The notes under the pieces were generated by a model. It did not search any database, was not told the DNA's origin, and was given only the letters and a program-made list of their open reading frames with translations. Below are positions 26,578 through 36,400 of a stretch of DNA of 64,000 nucleotides, piece by piece (positions within the stretch are counted from its first letter, which is position 1; each line of letters starts with the position of its first letter). Source of the stretch: Hydrotalea sp. (lineage in GTDB: Bacteria > Bacteroidota > Bacteroidia > Chitinophagales > Chitinophagaceae); the NCBI GenBank assembly GCA_022402565.1, contig JAKRSC010000028.1, positions 62,001 to 126,000 on the forward strand. The letters run 5' to 3'. Made by a program: the position numbers and the translations under genes.

Positions 26578-26880
26578 TTAAACAGCATGATTCCCCAAGA
26601 ATTCGCTGGCCCTTTTTTCTTCTATTAATTCTTCCACATAGGTTTTACCCTCATCAGAAGACTCGGCAAAAAATAGTTGGAAAACGTGCGTATGCACTCC
26701 TGTCACATGCGATCCCATTCTGTAATTGTTGCATAGGTTTTCGATACACAAGTTCATATATCCCCTTGCTCTTCTCAAGGCCTCTTCTTTCTCCAGGTGG
26801 TTAAAGTACCTGGTGAAGACCTTCTCGTTGTCTGTATAACAATTTCGAACAATGTAATACCAGTGTTGGTTTTCTTTCAT
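26578..26880 (-). CDS. Hypothetical protein, 100 aa
   Basis: The frame encodes MKENQHWYYIVRNCYTDNEK..., a small soluble protein rich in aromatic and charged residues. It has no signal peptide, membrane segment or recognised domain. A helical stretch (EKEEALRRARGYMNLCIENLC) and an acidic tail (VEELIEEKRASEF) are seen. It is flanked by the tRNA terminator and a 203-base gap with no other gene. Composition looks protein-like, but there is no family support. Confidence 0.5.
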   Translation of the reverse strand: MKENQHWYYIVRNCYTDNEKVFTRYFNHLEKEEALRRARGYMNLCIENLCNNYRMGSHVTGVHTHVFQLFFAESSDEGKTYVEELIEEKRASEFLGNHAV

Positions 26881-27083
26881 CTATTTCTGTTTAAAAATCA
26901 ACATAAAGGTGTAAAATTTTAAATGCAACGAGTGGTTGTAAATAAATAGGATCTTCCCAAACATATGAGTTAGAGAATCGAAAACAACATATTCAAGGTT
27001 CCGCTCTTTTAAAGGAGTCAGATAAAATAATTTCAAAATGACAAATAATCAATTATGCGATTAAAAACTAGAAAGAGACAGTG

Positions 27084-27623
27084 CTACTTTTTTATGTAAT
27101 GTAACTGCACTAAACCTTTTTCGTAGGGTTGAACTGATAGCAACTGAAGTTCACACATCGGACCATTCTCTTTAAATAAGCGAATACCATTTCCAAGTAA
27201 AGTAGGGATCACCGAAATAATTAGTTCATCTATCAAATTATTTTTTAAAAGCGTATGAATTAATTCTGCTCCGCCATCACAATAAATGTCTAAACCGTAT
27301 TGTGATTTAAGGGACGACACCAAATCAACTGGATTATCTGAAACACCATCAATTAAGTCTCTATTCTCTTGCAGTGTTGTTGAAACAACGTATACTTTTT
27401 TCTGTGAATATGGTAAAGGTTGTCCAAACGAGAGCACCTTTTCAAAGGTTCTTCTGCCTATCAGTATAGTGTCAACCCTTTCTAAAAACTTTTTGTAGCC
27501 ATAGTCTTCTCCTTCTTGTTCCACTATAGAAAGAAAAGAAAGGTCGTCGTTATTTCCTGCAATAAAACCATCTATACTCATTGCAATATAAACAATTACT
27601 TTTCTAGAAATCGGTTGCATCAT
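27084..27623 (-). CDS. Dihydrofolate reductase family protein (RibD C-terminal domain)
   Basis: 179 residues. RKVIVYIAMSIDGFIAGNNDDLSFL is the typical start of the small RibD_C/DHFR-like family. DTILIGRRTFEKVLSFG, KKVYVVSTT, DIYCDGGAELIHTLLKNNLIDELIISVIPTLLGNGIRLF are the other conserved blocks (G-G-A and the LIDEL...P..LG.G motif). Such stand-alone proteins are NADPH-dependent oxidoreductases of unknown substrate rather than true DHFR. Its start overlaps the stop of the upstream membrane-protein gene by 4 bases, so the two are translationally coupled. Confidence 0.9.
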   Translation of the reverse strand: MMQPISRKVIVYIAMSIDGFIAGNNDDLSFLSIVEQEGEDYGYKKFLERVDTILIGRRTFEKVLSFGQPLPYSQKKVYVVSTTLQENRDLIDGVSDNPVDLVSSLKSQYGLDIYCDGGAELIHTLLKNNLIDELIISVIPTLLGNGIRLFKENGPMCELQLLSVQPYEKGLVQLHYIKK

Positions 27624-28333
27624 TTTAGAAATGTTTTTAATTCAAATATCTCTACATACACCCCCAAAAGTATATGCCAAAAAAGATAATGACCCAAGCG
27701 AACGGATAGCGTTGATAAAAAACCTGCTCTAAGAAAATATCTCGCTTGTATGAAGTTCATAATAAATCCGGAGAGCAAACAATATAATATGAAATATGTG
27801 TTCCCTTCTGGCATTTGTTCTAATGGCTCTCGTATAGAAGTAAGAATACAACCAACCAATGCAAACTCTTTAAAAAATTTTCCTTTTAAACTGTATTTTC
27901 CTACTATTAAAAATAAAGTCAAAGGAATTAGTCTATAAAAAATTTCAACTTCAAACGCCCCCGAAGAGAATAAAAATATTGAGTAGGGAAATGGTTGAAG
28001 AAAGGGCGGCAGCTCATGGTAGGGCTGAGGGTGTAATAAATATTTAATAACAAGAATATCTGCAATTCCAAAAACAGCACCAATAGCCAGCGGTTTATAA
28101 AGCCTTTTTCTGTTTGATATTTCTGATGTAAAAAAGGAGGGGATATGCAAATATGGTGTCAAAAACAAAAATGGAGAAGCTAAAAAAAGCCACAGAATAT
28201 TTTCATAACCCCAGACCCTTAAATTGGAATACAAAGGCGCAATTACATTTCCAAAAAGCATCCCACAAAAACAAAAAAGAACAAAGAAAAAATAAATAGT
28301 AAGATCTTTTTTTACAGGCTTTTCAATGCTCAT
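27620..28333 (-). CDS. CPBP-like intramembrane protease family protein
   Basis: 237 residues with about seven hydrophobic segments. FEVEIFYRLIPLTLF gives an ExxxR motif as in CPBP/Abi proteases (motif EExxxR, here EVEIFYR). SVRLGHYLFWHILLG near the C-terminus is the expected His-containing motif. The match is incomplete because the first Glu pair is E-V-E. The protein is probably an inner-membrane protease or inactive relative; its target is unknown. It ends in an ATGA overlap with the DHFR-like gene and lies downstream of a lipoprotein gene on the same strand. Confidence 0.55.
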   Translation of the reverse strand: MSIEKPVKKDLTIYFFFVLFCFCGMLFGNVIAPLYSNLRVWGYENILWLFLASPFLFLTPYLHIPSFFTSEISNRKRLYKPLAIGAVFGIADILVIKYLLHPQPYHELPPFLQPFPYSIFLFSSGAFEVEIFYRLIPLTLFLIVGKYSLKGKFFKEFALVGCILTSIREPLEQMPEGNTYFILYCLLSGFIMNFIQARYFLRAGFLSTLSVRLGHYLFWHILLGVYVEIFELKTFLK

Positions 28334-28419
28334 TTTTTCTAAATTTTTGAATTCGATTTAGGCCCAAACGTATATCTCCTACTTAGTTGCTCTATATGAG
28401 CTGTAGGAGATATAATCGG

Positions 28420-28869
28420 TTAAATTCTTACTTGAAAACTTGCAATAGGCCGACTAAAATTTGCAGATTCCCCTTTTGCATCCATCCAAGTTTGATTAAG
28501 GCCATCTAAATACCGAATGACTCTTGATACCCTAATATTTTCGAAGCTTTCTTTAATTTCATCAAACTGTTTTAAGATAATCGTTGGTGTTTGAATAGGA
28601 GGATATTCACGAATAGGCCTCATAGCAAATGTGGTATCCCACAATCTTGTGTTTTGTCCCGACAGAATATTTTCTTTTGAAACTGTAAGCTTTAATTCTG
28701 CCTGAATGGAGTTGAATATTGGATTTGTATAATCTCCATTTTGTGAAATATTGAATTCAATGGTTCTTAACACACCGGGCTCTTCAATCACATTTGTATC
28801 ATCTTTAGTGCAAGAAACTAAAAAGAAAAACAAGAGCATGTATAGCATAGATATTTTTTTCATGTTCAA
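28420..28869 (-). CDS. Small lipoprotein, function unknown
   Basis: 149 residues. The N-terminus MNMKKISMLYMLLFFFLVSC has a clear lipobox (LVSC, Cys at residue 20) followed by TKDD, typical of Bacteroidota lipoproteins. The mature part is beta-rich with no recognised family. An alternative start is ATG 28863. It lies 6 bases after the DUF2807-like gene on the same strand, so the two are probably one transcript. Both sit just upstream of the divergent histidine kinase gene. Confidence 0.72.
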   Translation of the reverse strand: MNMKKISMLYMLLFFFLVSCTKDDTNVIEEPGVLRTIEFNISQNGDYTNPIFNSIQAELKLTVSKENILSGQNTRLWDTTFAMRPIREYPPIQTPTIILKQFDEIKESFENIRVSRVIRYLDGLNQTWMDAKGESANFSRPIASFQVRI

Positions 28870-28875
28870 AAGAAA

Positions 28876-29379
28876 TTATTGTTTTAAGATGTTAACGTCT
28901 CCCCTTTTATTAGATACTGTCACTTCGAAATCACCGTGTTCTAAGATATCAATGGTACCAACCGACTGTAATGAAATTTTGGCTTCCCCATTCACTACAA
29001 CCATAATTTTTTTCGCTTGTAAATAACCTTGACTCTTTAAGTCGGCATTTCCATTCACTACTATTTTATTGACCATATGAATTGGGATAATTACATGCAC
29101 ATCTTTGTTTCCCAAATAACTGGGTGCATCAATGAAAAGTCCATCCTTAGAGAAAGTCATAATCACCTTTTCAACAGATTGGTCTTTTCCAACTACCTGG
29201 ACGGCGCCACTAGTACTTGGAATTAACGTTACTTTTATATTACCGTTAATAACAAGTTTCTGAATAGTTGTTTCGGCCAAAAACTCATAGGTATACAGTT
29301 TACCATTTTCATGACCATTCTTGGCCTGTGTACCTGCTACTAGTATTAAGCAGGAAATGAGTGTAAGAATCTTTTTCAT
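28876..29379 (-). CDS. Secreted GIN/DUF2807-like beta-helix protein
   Basis: 167 residues with a signal peptide (MKKILTLISCLILVAGTQAK). The mature part has the DUF2807 (GIN, putative autotransporter adhesin head) pattern: IQKLVINGNIKVTLIPS, VEKVIMTFSKDGLFIDAP, VNKIVVNGNADLKSQGYL, IMVVVNGEAKISLQSVG. It is shorter than usual members (about 220 residues) and ends VSNKRGDVNILKQ. These proteins are thought to be envelope or surface beta-structures of unknown role. A larger relative is at 37066. It diverges from the propeller histidine kinase with 165 bases between. Confidence 0.75.
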   Translation of the reverse strand: MKKILTLISCLILVAGTQAKNGHENGKLYTYEFLAETTIQKLVINGNIKVTLIPSTSGAVQVVGKDQSVEKVIMTFSKDGLFIDAPSYLGNKDVHVIIPIHMVNKIVVNGNADLKSQGYLQAKKIMVVVNGEAKISLQSVGTIDILEHGDFEVTVSNKRGDVNILKQ

Positions 29380-29544
29380 AATTATGTTTTTAATAATGCA
29401 AATGTGAAATCATTTAAAAGGGTTTACAATAGCATAAACGTGTGAAAAGCGTGCGTGTTACTAAAAATTATCAGAACCACATATTTATGTGATATTGGGG
29501 GGAAATCTTACGCAAAAGCCTTACTCTTCTTAGATTTGTTAAGC

Positions 29545-32500
29545 ATGAGGATAACTTTACTAATTCTAATAATTATTTCATTTCAGAAAGTAATGTCGCA
29601 AACAGACATTTCATTTTCTCATATTTCTGTAGAAGATGGCATTGGATTAAATTCTGATATGGTTTATACCATACATCAAGATGAAGTTGGATTTATATGG
29701 GTTGGAACAGCAAATGGGTTACAACGGTTTGACGGAAGCAAATTTGCAAGTTTTGGTGTAAGCAATCCAAAGCAAGGGCAGCTACCTCTGAGTGCTTTGG
29801 CACAAATAATAGCAAACAATAATAAGGAGCTTTGGCTTTCTTTTCCTAACAGAAGAGAAGTGGGATTGTATCAAATTTCTAATTCAACGTATAAAATCAT
29901 TCCCTTTAAGATTAGTCGCCCCCTACCTGACAGATTGGAATATAAATTATGGAAGGACAATAAGGGAAATGTTTTTATAACAGTATTTCGATTTGGTGTT
30001 CTGCAATATGATCCTTCATTAGATGCATTTGTTGATTCCAATCCCTTTTCTTTACCAAATGGCTGGAATCCATCGTTGTTTTCTTTTGAAGATACATTAG
30101 AACAGAAAGTTTGGTTGCCATGTCCTGATAGTGGTTTGGCAATGTTTGATCAGAAGAGCAGGAAACTATATACCAACAAGTCCAATGCTATTGGCCATCC
30201 TATTTTAGGGCTTAAGGTCATTTATCCACACGTAACAGAAATATTTATTGACTCCAAAAAGCAATACTGGATTTTTAGCTGGGACACAACACAACATAAA
30301 AGGTGTTTTACAAAAGAGGGCACTTTTTTAAAGGATGCAACCAAAGGATTGAATGTTGGTAGTGGATATCAAGAGTTGAGATATTTTCATGAAAGTAAAA
30401 ATGGAAACCTGTGGTTGTATGGAAATAATGCGCTGTATAAATACGATAGGTATCAACAAGTATTTGAGTTTATTTCAGGAAACACCCATACTAAAGGTAG
30501 TATTGAATATGGCATGGTTCACCACATAATAGAAGATCATGATGGAAGCCATTGGATTGCAACAAATAATGGAATTTATTATATCTCAGAAAGCGCAGGC
30601 TCAAAAAATGTTATCAATTTGCAATTTTCAAAACCAAATACAACCTATGACATAACCGATATAGTACAACTCAAGTCTGGAGAATATTGGTTATCAAGCT
30701 GGGGTACAGGAATTATAACGTTGACATCAAGATTACAGCAATACGACAACCAAATACTAAAAGAGCTGACAAAAAACTTCAAAGATCCAATAATAACATC
30801 GAGGTTTAAACAAATTTGGGCGCTCTATGAACAAGCAGATGGAAAAATTTGGATGGGATGTCAGGCTGGACAATTTATGGTACACGATCCACAACAAAAT
30901 AAAACCAAGTATTTGTTTTGTAAAAATGCAGAAGAAGCTACAATAAGATACATTACAGCAAATAAGCTAGGGATTATATTTTTTGGAACGCAAAGAGGAC
31001 ATATCATATCATTTGATGGAAAACAATTCAAAACACTTCACCGGTTCAATACAATAGTTAGAAAAATATTTATTGACAACGACCAGAATATCTGGGTGGC
31101 ATTAGAAGGAGGGGGCCTGTATAAGCTTTCTCAAGATGGGAAACAGGTTTTATTTCATTTTACTCGTGAAAATAAAAGACACACATTATTTCAAAACCTG
31201 GTGTACGATATTGAACAGCTGAATGATTCAACAATGATTTGTGCAGCAGGCGCATTAAATTTTATTCATAATAAAAATCATCGTGTTCAATGGTTAACAG
31301 TAGAAAATGGCCTTCCAAGCAATAGTGTTTCCAGAATAAGAAAAGATCAAAATGGCTACTTCTGGATGATAACAAACAATGGATTAAGTAGGTATAACCC
31401 TAATAACAAACGGATAACAAACTATAATAGAAGAGATGGTGTTATAGTTGCAAAAGAAACGGATCAGGCCGATTTTCTATGTTCCGAAAATTATATCATG
31501 TTTGCTGGAGCATCCAGTCTTTTGTTTTTTAAGCCCGATGCGTTTGATTCAAAGCAAGCACCCCCAAAAGTACATTTAACAGAGTTTCGGGTATTAGATA
31601 AGCCGCTATCTATTGATTCAATCACGCAACTGAAAGAAGTTCGCTTACTATCACATCAAAACAACATTCTTATATCCTTTGCTTCATTAAGCTATTTGCA
31701 AAGGGAGAAACTAACTTATTATTATAAATTAAGCGGAATACATACAAACTGGATTAAGGCAAACAAACAAGGCGAGGTAAACTTTAATTTATTGCCTCCG
31801 GGTAAATATGAGTTCAGCATGTTTGCTGAAACAATAGACGGAAAGCAGAGCGAAAGAGTAATACTACTTAGATTTATTATTCAAAGACCGTTTTGGAAAA
31901 CCGGATGGTTTATAAGTACCTGTATTTTTATATCCTTATTAATAATATATGGAATTCATAGAGTCAGAATTAATCAAATTCTTGCTATCGAGAAAGTTAG
32001 AAATAGGGTAGCTCGTGATTTACATGACGATATGGGAAGTACACTAAGTACTATCAACATTTTAAGTACGATGTCGAAAAGTAAGCTTGCTACAGATATC
32101 GTTAAAACAAGTGAATACTTAAATAAGATTAGTGACAACGCTCAAAGAATGATGGAAGCAATGGATGATATTGTTTGGGCTATAAAGCCAGCAAATGACA
32201 GTATGCAAAAGGTAATTGCCAGGATGAGAGAGTTTGCTACTAACCTACTAGAAGCAAAAAATATAGATTGTCGCTTCTCTGTAGATGAAGATGTAGAAGA
32301 GATAAAGTTAGACATGGAAAAGCGAAGAGATTTGTTCCTTATTTTCAAAGAAAGTATTAACAACGCTGCAAAGTATTCACATGCAAGTCTTGTTGAAATT
32401 ACAATCTCAATAAAAAGTAATCAACTTATACTTGATATAAAAGACAACGGATTGGGGTTTGATATGCAGCAAAAAGAACAAGGGAATGGAATCGGAAATA

Positions 32501-32592
32501 TGAGAAAGAGAGCAGATTTTTTACACGCCGAACTAAATATCAACTCCAAACTTAATGGCGGCACTCAAATTTTATTGACAATGTTTATATGA
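29545..32592 (+). CDS. Two-component regulator propeller sensor histidine kinase
   Basis: 1015 residues from ATG 29545 (MRITLLILIIISFQKVMSQ, a signal peptide). An in-frame ATG at 29455 adds 30 residues ahead of it and is less likely. A periplasmic beta-propeller with Reg_prop repeats (GFIWVGTANGLQRFDG, KIWMGCQAG, NIWVALEGGGLYKL, YFWMITNNGLSRYNP) fills the N-terminal 650 residues. A Y_Y_Y domain (KLSGIHTNWIKAN, LLPPGKYEFSMFA) follows, then one membrane helix. The cytoplasmic kinase has a HisKA_3 box RVARDLHDDMGSTLS (H827) and a HATPase (DNGLGFD, GNGIGNM). The LuxR-type regulator 54 bases downstream is its likely partner. Confidence 0.94.
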   Translation: MRITLLILIIISFQKVMSQTDISFSHISVEDGIGLNSDMVYTIHQDEVGFIWVGTANGLQRFDGSKFASFGVSNPKQGQLPLSALAQIIANNNKELWLSFPNRREVGLYQISNSTYKIIPFKISRPLPDRLEYKLWKDNKGNVFITVFRFGVLQYDPSLDAFVDSNPFSLPNGWNPSLFSFEDTLEQKVWLPCPDSGLAMFDQKSRKLYTNKSNAIGHPILGLKVIYPHVTEIFIDSKKQYWIFSWDTTQHKRCFTKEGTFLKDATKGLNVGSGYQELRYFHESKNGNLWLYGNNALYKYDRYQQVFEFISGNTHTKGSIEYGMVHHIIEDHDGSHWIATNNGIYYISESAGSKNVINLQFSKPNTTYDITDIVQLKSGEYWLSSWGTGIITLTSRLQQYDNQILKELTKNFKDPIITSRFKQIWALYEQADGKIWMGCQAGQFMVHDPQQNKTKYLFCKNAEEATIRYITANKLGIIFFGTQRGHIISFDGKQFKTLHRFNTIVRKIFIDNDQNIWVALEGGGLYKLSQDGKQVLFHFTRENKRHTLFQNLVYDIEQLNDSTMICAAGALNFIHNKNHRVQWLTVENGLPSNSVSRIRKDQNGYFWMITNNGLSRYNPNNKRITNYNRRDGVIVAKETDQADFLCSENYIMFAGASSLLFFKPDAFDSKQAPPKVHLTEFRVLDKPLSIDSITQLKEVRLLSHQNNILISFASLSYLQREKLTYYYKLSGIHTNWIKANKQGEVNFNLLPPGKYEFSMFAETIDGKQSERVILLRFIIQRPFWKTGWFISTCIFISLLIIYGIHRVRINQILAIEKVRNRVARDLHDDMGSTLSTINILSTMSKSKLATDIVKTSEYLNKISDNAQRMMEAMDDIVWAIKPANDSMQKVIARMREFATNLLEAKNIDCRFSVDEDVEEIKLDMEKRRDLFLIFKESINNAAKYSHASLVEITISIKSNQLILDIKDNGLGFDMQQKEQGNGIGNMRKRADFLHAELNINSKLNGGTQILLTMFI

Positions 32593-32646
32593 ACTACATA
32601 ATTGTGTGATTGTATGTGTAAATAACTAAAAATACTTTTACTAACT

Positions 32647-33279
32647 ATGATAAAGATTTTAATTTACGAAGATAATTCACAGCTCCGTGAAGGCCTTACT
32701 ATGTTAATAGATGGCAGTGATGGCTTCTCTGTTGTAGCTGCATTCAAAAATTGTACAAATATTGTTGAAGAAGTTGCAGCGTTTAATCCAGATATTATTC
32801 TTATGGATATTGATATGCCCATTACAAATGGTATAGAGGGACTTAAACAAATTAGAAAAGTTAATACGGAAGTAAAAATTCTTATGCTTACCGTATTTGA
32901 TGATAATAAAAATGTTTTTGAAGCAATAAAAAATGGAGCGAACGGGTATATTTTAAAAAAGACACAACCATCTAAATTGTTGGAATACATTTCTGAGGCC
33001 GCTTCTGGAGGGGCACCAATGACATCCAGTGTAGCATCACAGGTGCTAAAAATGTTTTCAAGCCTGAACACATCGAAAGGTGAGGATTATAACTTAAGTG
33101 ATAGAGAAAAAGAGGTACTACAGTTTTTGGTTGATGGTTATAGCTATAAAATGATTGCTGCTGAAATGTATATAGCAATAGATACCGTCAGAAGCCACAT
33201 AAAGAAGATATATGAAAAGCTCCATGTTAATAGTAAGAGCGAGGCTGTGGCCAAAGCCTTCAAGGATAAAATTTTATAA
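32647..33279 (+). CDS. NarL/FixJ family response regulator
   Basis: 210 residues. The receiver domain (1-120) has the acidic pocket YEDN (8-10), phospho-acceptor D54 (ILMDIDMPITNG), a conserved T (MLTVFDD) and a K near 105. The C-terminal LuxR helix-turn-helix (about 145-205) reads LSDREKEVLQFLVDGYSYKMIAAEMYIAIDTVRSHIKKIYEKL. It pairs with the HisKA_3 kinase immediately upstream. Likely targets are envelope genes nearby, but no operator could be identified. Confidence 0.95.
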   Translation: MIKILIYEDNSQLREGLTMLIDGSDGFSVVAAFKNCTNIVEEVAAFNPDIILMDIDMPITNGIEGLKQIRKVNTEVKILMLTVFDDNKNVFEAIKNGANGYILKKTQPSKLLEYISEAASGGAPMTSSVASQVLKMFSSLNTSKGEDYNLSDREKEVLQFLVDGYSYKMIAAEMYIAIDTVRSHIKKIYEKLHVNSKSEAVAKAFKDKIL

Positions 33280-33290
33280 TTCGATCCTTT

Positions 33291-34394
33291 ATGAATAGGT
33301 ACTTAAGTCAAAAAATTCGATTCTATTCTTTTTTGTGCATGGCACTTCTTTTATTTGTTCATGGATATAACCTAAACGACAATTATTTACGACCATTTAC
33401 TTTTGTTAAAGAGCCATTAACACTTACAGCATTTATTGAATACTTTTTTTCAAACGGGCTCTTAAGATTTAGAATACCCCTTTTGTTTATTATTTCTGGA
33501 TTTTTATATGCATACCAAGACTATAAGCCGTATAAAGATCAAACGCTAAAGAGGGTAAAAACACTGATGGGTCCTTATTTTTTCTGGAGTGCTGCAGGTT
33601 TACTTCTAACTTATTTATTTCAACTTTTTCCTTACACAGCAACTATAGTTGCACAAACAGAATTAGATCAGCTTGGGGATAACAGACCCTATTCTGAAAT
33701 AGGTTGGGGCGGAATTTTTTTAAGATGGACGCTTGTTCCAATTTCATTTCAACTTTGGTTCATTCGGTCGCTATTTTTTTATAATCTTCTTTATCCGGTT
33801 ATTAGGTGGTGTATCAATAAAGCACCGTTGCCTTGGTTTCTTTTTGTGGTCTTGCTATGGATTAGCGGATTCAACATTTACTTTATAGAAGGTGTAGGCC
33901 TTTTGTTTTTTTCTTTAGGTGTTTGGTTACAAAAGTCGAAATTTCCTGTGTTGTATAGGCCCAAATGGATTAGCCTGTTTATTGCCTGGTTGTTTTTTAT
34001 TGGAATTTGTATAATAAAAACTTTTATAGCATTTGAAGTTGATGAAACTACTTCCTCTATAATTATTATGATGATTTTGTACTATGTATCCATATTTTCT
34101 GGAATTATATCTATGTGGTATGGTGCAGATTTTTTGGTTCATTTTTTTGTAAAAAAGAAGTGGTTTAAAGAAGTATCAGCATTTTCTTTCATCATCTATG
34201 GATTTCACGCACCCCTTCTTTTTTATCTTACAGAATTGATGTTTGATGCGTTTCATGATTTCAAATACGTTAGATCACTTACTTACGTGTTAAGTCCCAC
34301 TATTACATTGTTAATATGTGTGATTGTTGGCTCTTTATTTAGAAAAGTAATGCCCGCAACTTATCGCTTTGCCACCGGAGGGAGGGGCATATAA
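33291..34394 (+). CDS. Acyltransferase 3 family membrane protein
   Basis: 367 residues with about ten membrane segments. It opens with FLCMALLLFVHGYNLND, in which the His in a first-helix position is typical of the OafA/YrhL acyltransferase-3 family. RFRIPLLFIISGFLYAYQDYK corresponds to the conserved R-F-P-F-F-F-SG segment. These enzymes transfer acyl groups, usually from acyl-CoA, to sugars or other surface molecules. It lies 11 bases after the response regulator and is likely cotranscribed. The acceptor is unknown. Confidence 0.85.
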   Translation: MNRYLSQKIRFYSFLCMALLLFVHGYNLNDNYLRPFTFVKEPLTLTAFIEYFFSNGLLRFRIPLLFIISGFLYAYQDYKPYKDQTLKRVKTLMGPYFFWSAAGLLLTYLFQLFPYTATIVAQTELDQLGDNRPYSEIGWGGIFLRWTLVPISFQLWFIRSLFFYNLLYPVIRWCINKAPLPWFLFVVLLWISGFNIYFIEGVGLLFFSLGVWLQKSKFPVLYRPKWISLFIAWLFFIGICIIKTFIAFEVDETTSSIIIMMILYYVSIFSGIISMWYGADFLVHFFVKKKWFKEVSAFSFIIYGFHAPLLFYLTELMFDAFHDFKYVRSLTYVLSPTITLLICVIVGSLFRKVMPATYRFATGGRGI

Positions 34395-34523
34395 GACAAC
34401 TGCTTAGATGGTTAACAAATCATCTTATTTTTTAAAACACATTTCATAGATGCTAGTTTGAGATTTTCACACATTCATGCTATTGTATTGGCATTCATTT
34501 AAAATGATGTTTGCAAAAAAAGT

Positions 34524-35936
34524 ATGAAACATAAAATATTATCAAGCATTGCTTTGTTCATATTATTAATAAGCAGCTGCACTAAAAAGGAAAATATAGA
34601 AGCTCCATTAAATACTGCTCTTACAGCACAATTTGAAAGCGAGCAAGCGTATATAAGTGAAAATATAGGCGAACATTTTATTCAATTAGAGCTTTCCAAC
34701 ATTTCCCCTAAAAAAGAAGTAGTTGTAATTAAAATAACAGACGAAACTGCTAAATATGGAGATGATTTTAGTATTACACCTCAAGCTGTACAAGATAAAT
34801 TATCCATTGAGTTTCCGCCAGGAACTAGACAAAAGACAATTGCAATAAAAATAAAGGACAACACTACAAAAGATGACCCTAAAGCCTTTTCATTAGAAAT
34901 AATAAGAGTAGGAAATTCGGTAACTCCAATTGGAAAGAAAAGCATTAGGTTACACATTGTTGATGATGAGAGCAAATCAACCATTGCATTTAAAAATCTG
35001 TCAACTTCTATTCTAGAGAATGCTACAGAAGGTAAAGAGATAGAATTAAAACTAACAAGTGAAACCGAATCAGATGGATATGTTGAAATTAGACCGGTTT
35101 CTACAAATGCAATTTATGGGGTAGATTTTCGCAGTTTACCGGCTATGCAAAACGGAAAAATTGTTTTGCCTATAAGAAAAAGTGCTACTAGTGCATTTTT
35201 TAAAATTATTCCAATTGATAACAATAGAGTTGAAAATGAAAAAAGAATTGAATTTCAAATCATTCATTCCACTAGTGATATTCTTATTGGTAGCCCAGCA
35301 TCACATCAGGTGTTTTTGGTAGAAGATGATCAGCCACTTCAAAACAAAATTAGAGTAAACGATATTCGAAATTCACTTAGGGGAATGGAACTTTTCTTTC
35401 CTGTGCCTACGCGAATTGAAGGTGTGGTAATTTCTACAAAAGAAAATTTTAGGGGCAATGTTGTTCATATTCAAGATGAAACGGGAGGTATTGCAATACA
35501 ATTAAATTCGACACATACATTTACGGTTGGCGACATATTAACTGTAAATCTTGAAGGAGCAAGAGTTAAAGAGGAATTAGGCGTATTAACTGCATCAGAA
35601 ATAGGTCTTTCTTCAATAGAAAAAATTGGATGGGAGATGCTCATTGCAACAACAAAAAGATTAGAAGAACTTTATACTTTACCTATACAAAGCATTCATT
35701 TTGGAAAGTTAATACACATCCCGAATATTAGATTTACTGAAGCAAATGGCACACTAACAATGCAGGGAGACAGGGTCATTTCTGATGGAAATAGAACTGC
35801 TATTGTACGAACAGAACAGTTTGCTCAGTTTAGAAATATGGTAGTTCCAAACGGACTTGTTTCTGTTACAGGTATTGCTGTTTTTTATCAGGGGAAGTAT
35901 ATTATTTATCCCGCCAGTGCTTCATCAATTAGATAA
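34524..35936 (+). CDS. Lipoprotein with Calx-beta and DUF5689-like domains
   Basis: 470 residues. The lipobox is LLISSCTKKEN (Cys about residue 19). Two beta-sandwich modules at about 30-145 and 155-265 read YISENIGEHFIQLELSN...DETAKYGDDFSI and SILENATEGKEIELKL...NAIYGVDFRSL, typical Calx-beta pattern. The C-terminal half (IEGVVISTKENFRGNVVHIQ, GGIAIQLNST, FTVGDILTVNLEGARV) is an OB-like DUF5689 domain common in Bacteroidota surface lipoproteins. It is probably membrane-anchored and surface-exposed. Codon use is AT-rich, as in its neighbours. Confidence 0.82.
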   Translation: MKHKILSSIALFILLISSCTKKENIEAPLNTALTAQFESEQAYISENIGEHFIQLELSNISPKKEVVVIKITDETAKYGDDFSITPQAVQDKLSIEFPPGTRQKTIAIKIKDNTTKDDPKAFSLEIIRVGNSVTPIGKKSIRLHIVDDESKSTIAFKNLSTSILENATEGKEIELKLTSETESDGYVEIRPVSTNAIYGVDFRSLPAMQNGKIVLPIRKSATSAFFKIIPIDNNRVENEKRIEFQIIHSTSDILIGSPASHQVFLVEDDQPLQNKIRVNDIRNSLRGMELFFPVPTRIEGVVISTKENFRGNVVHIQDETGGIAIQLNSTHTFTVGDILTVNLEGARVKEELGVLTASEIGLSSIEKIGWEMLIATTKRLEELYTLPIQSIHFGKLIHIPNIRFTEANGTLTMQGDRVISDGNRTAIVRTEQFAQFRNMVVPNGLVSVTGIAVFYQGKYIIYPASASSIR

Positions 35937-36232
35937 ATTGTATATAAAAAATTCATGGTTTTTTCATTACTGAATTGTTTACACAAACAAAGACGAAGAA
36001 TGATTATCGGAATCGTAATAACAATGATATTGTTAGAATTAGAAAAGCAAGTAAAATTATTTAGTAACTGAGATGAAATTGAACGAAAATAATGGATTTG
36101 TTAACCAACACTACATTTAGAGTAAACTTTAAACGGAAGAAAATTAATGGGTTGTGAAACAATCTGAACTAATCTATATGTGCATTACTAATGGGGCAAT
36201 CTTAGAGCAGATGATTGTTCGTTTTTTGATCG
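35937..36232. other. Intergenic stretch with no recognised gene
   Basis: 296 bases between the Calx-beta lipoprotein stop and a strong terminator contain only short frames. The longest is about 23 codons from ATG 36000 (MIIGIVITMILLELEK...), then about 15 codons from ATG 36074. No domain or transposon end is seen. It may be a 3' untranslated region or a small RNA that uses the terminator. Bases 36261-36400 after the terminator hold only the promoter region of the next gene. Confidence 0.4.
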
Positions 36233-36260
36233 GGGCCCTTTTCTAAGGGCTCTTTTTTTT
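36233..36260 (+). terminator. Strong rho-independent terminator
   Basis: An 8-bp stem (36233-36240 with 36245-36252, GGGCCCTT against AAGGGCTC with one G-T pair) closes a TTCT loop and is followed by eight T (36253-36260). It lies about 300 bases after the Calx-beta lipoprotein stop. Confidence 0.85.
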
Positions 36261-36400
36261 ATAAGGTTTGTAATACACCCTTTCAAGTAATCATAATCGG
36301 TTTATAAAGTATAGATTCTGGTTTAACAAATGAACAAAATCACACCAATATGTCATTGTAGGGTAGCGGTTTATCTGACACTTTTGTAAAAAAATAAACA

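Noticed and set aside
26514-26804. Plus-strand frame after the tRNA
   Set aside because: It overlaps the tRNA terminator and the opposite-strand protein at 26578-26880, and has no recognisable domain.
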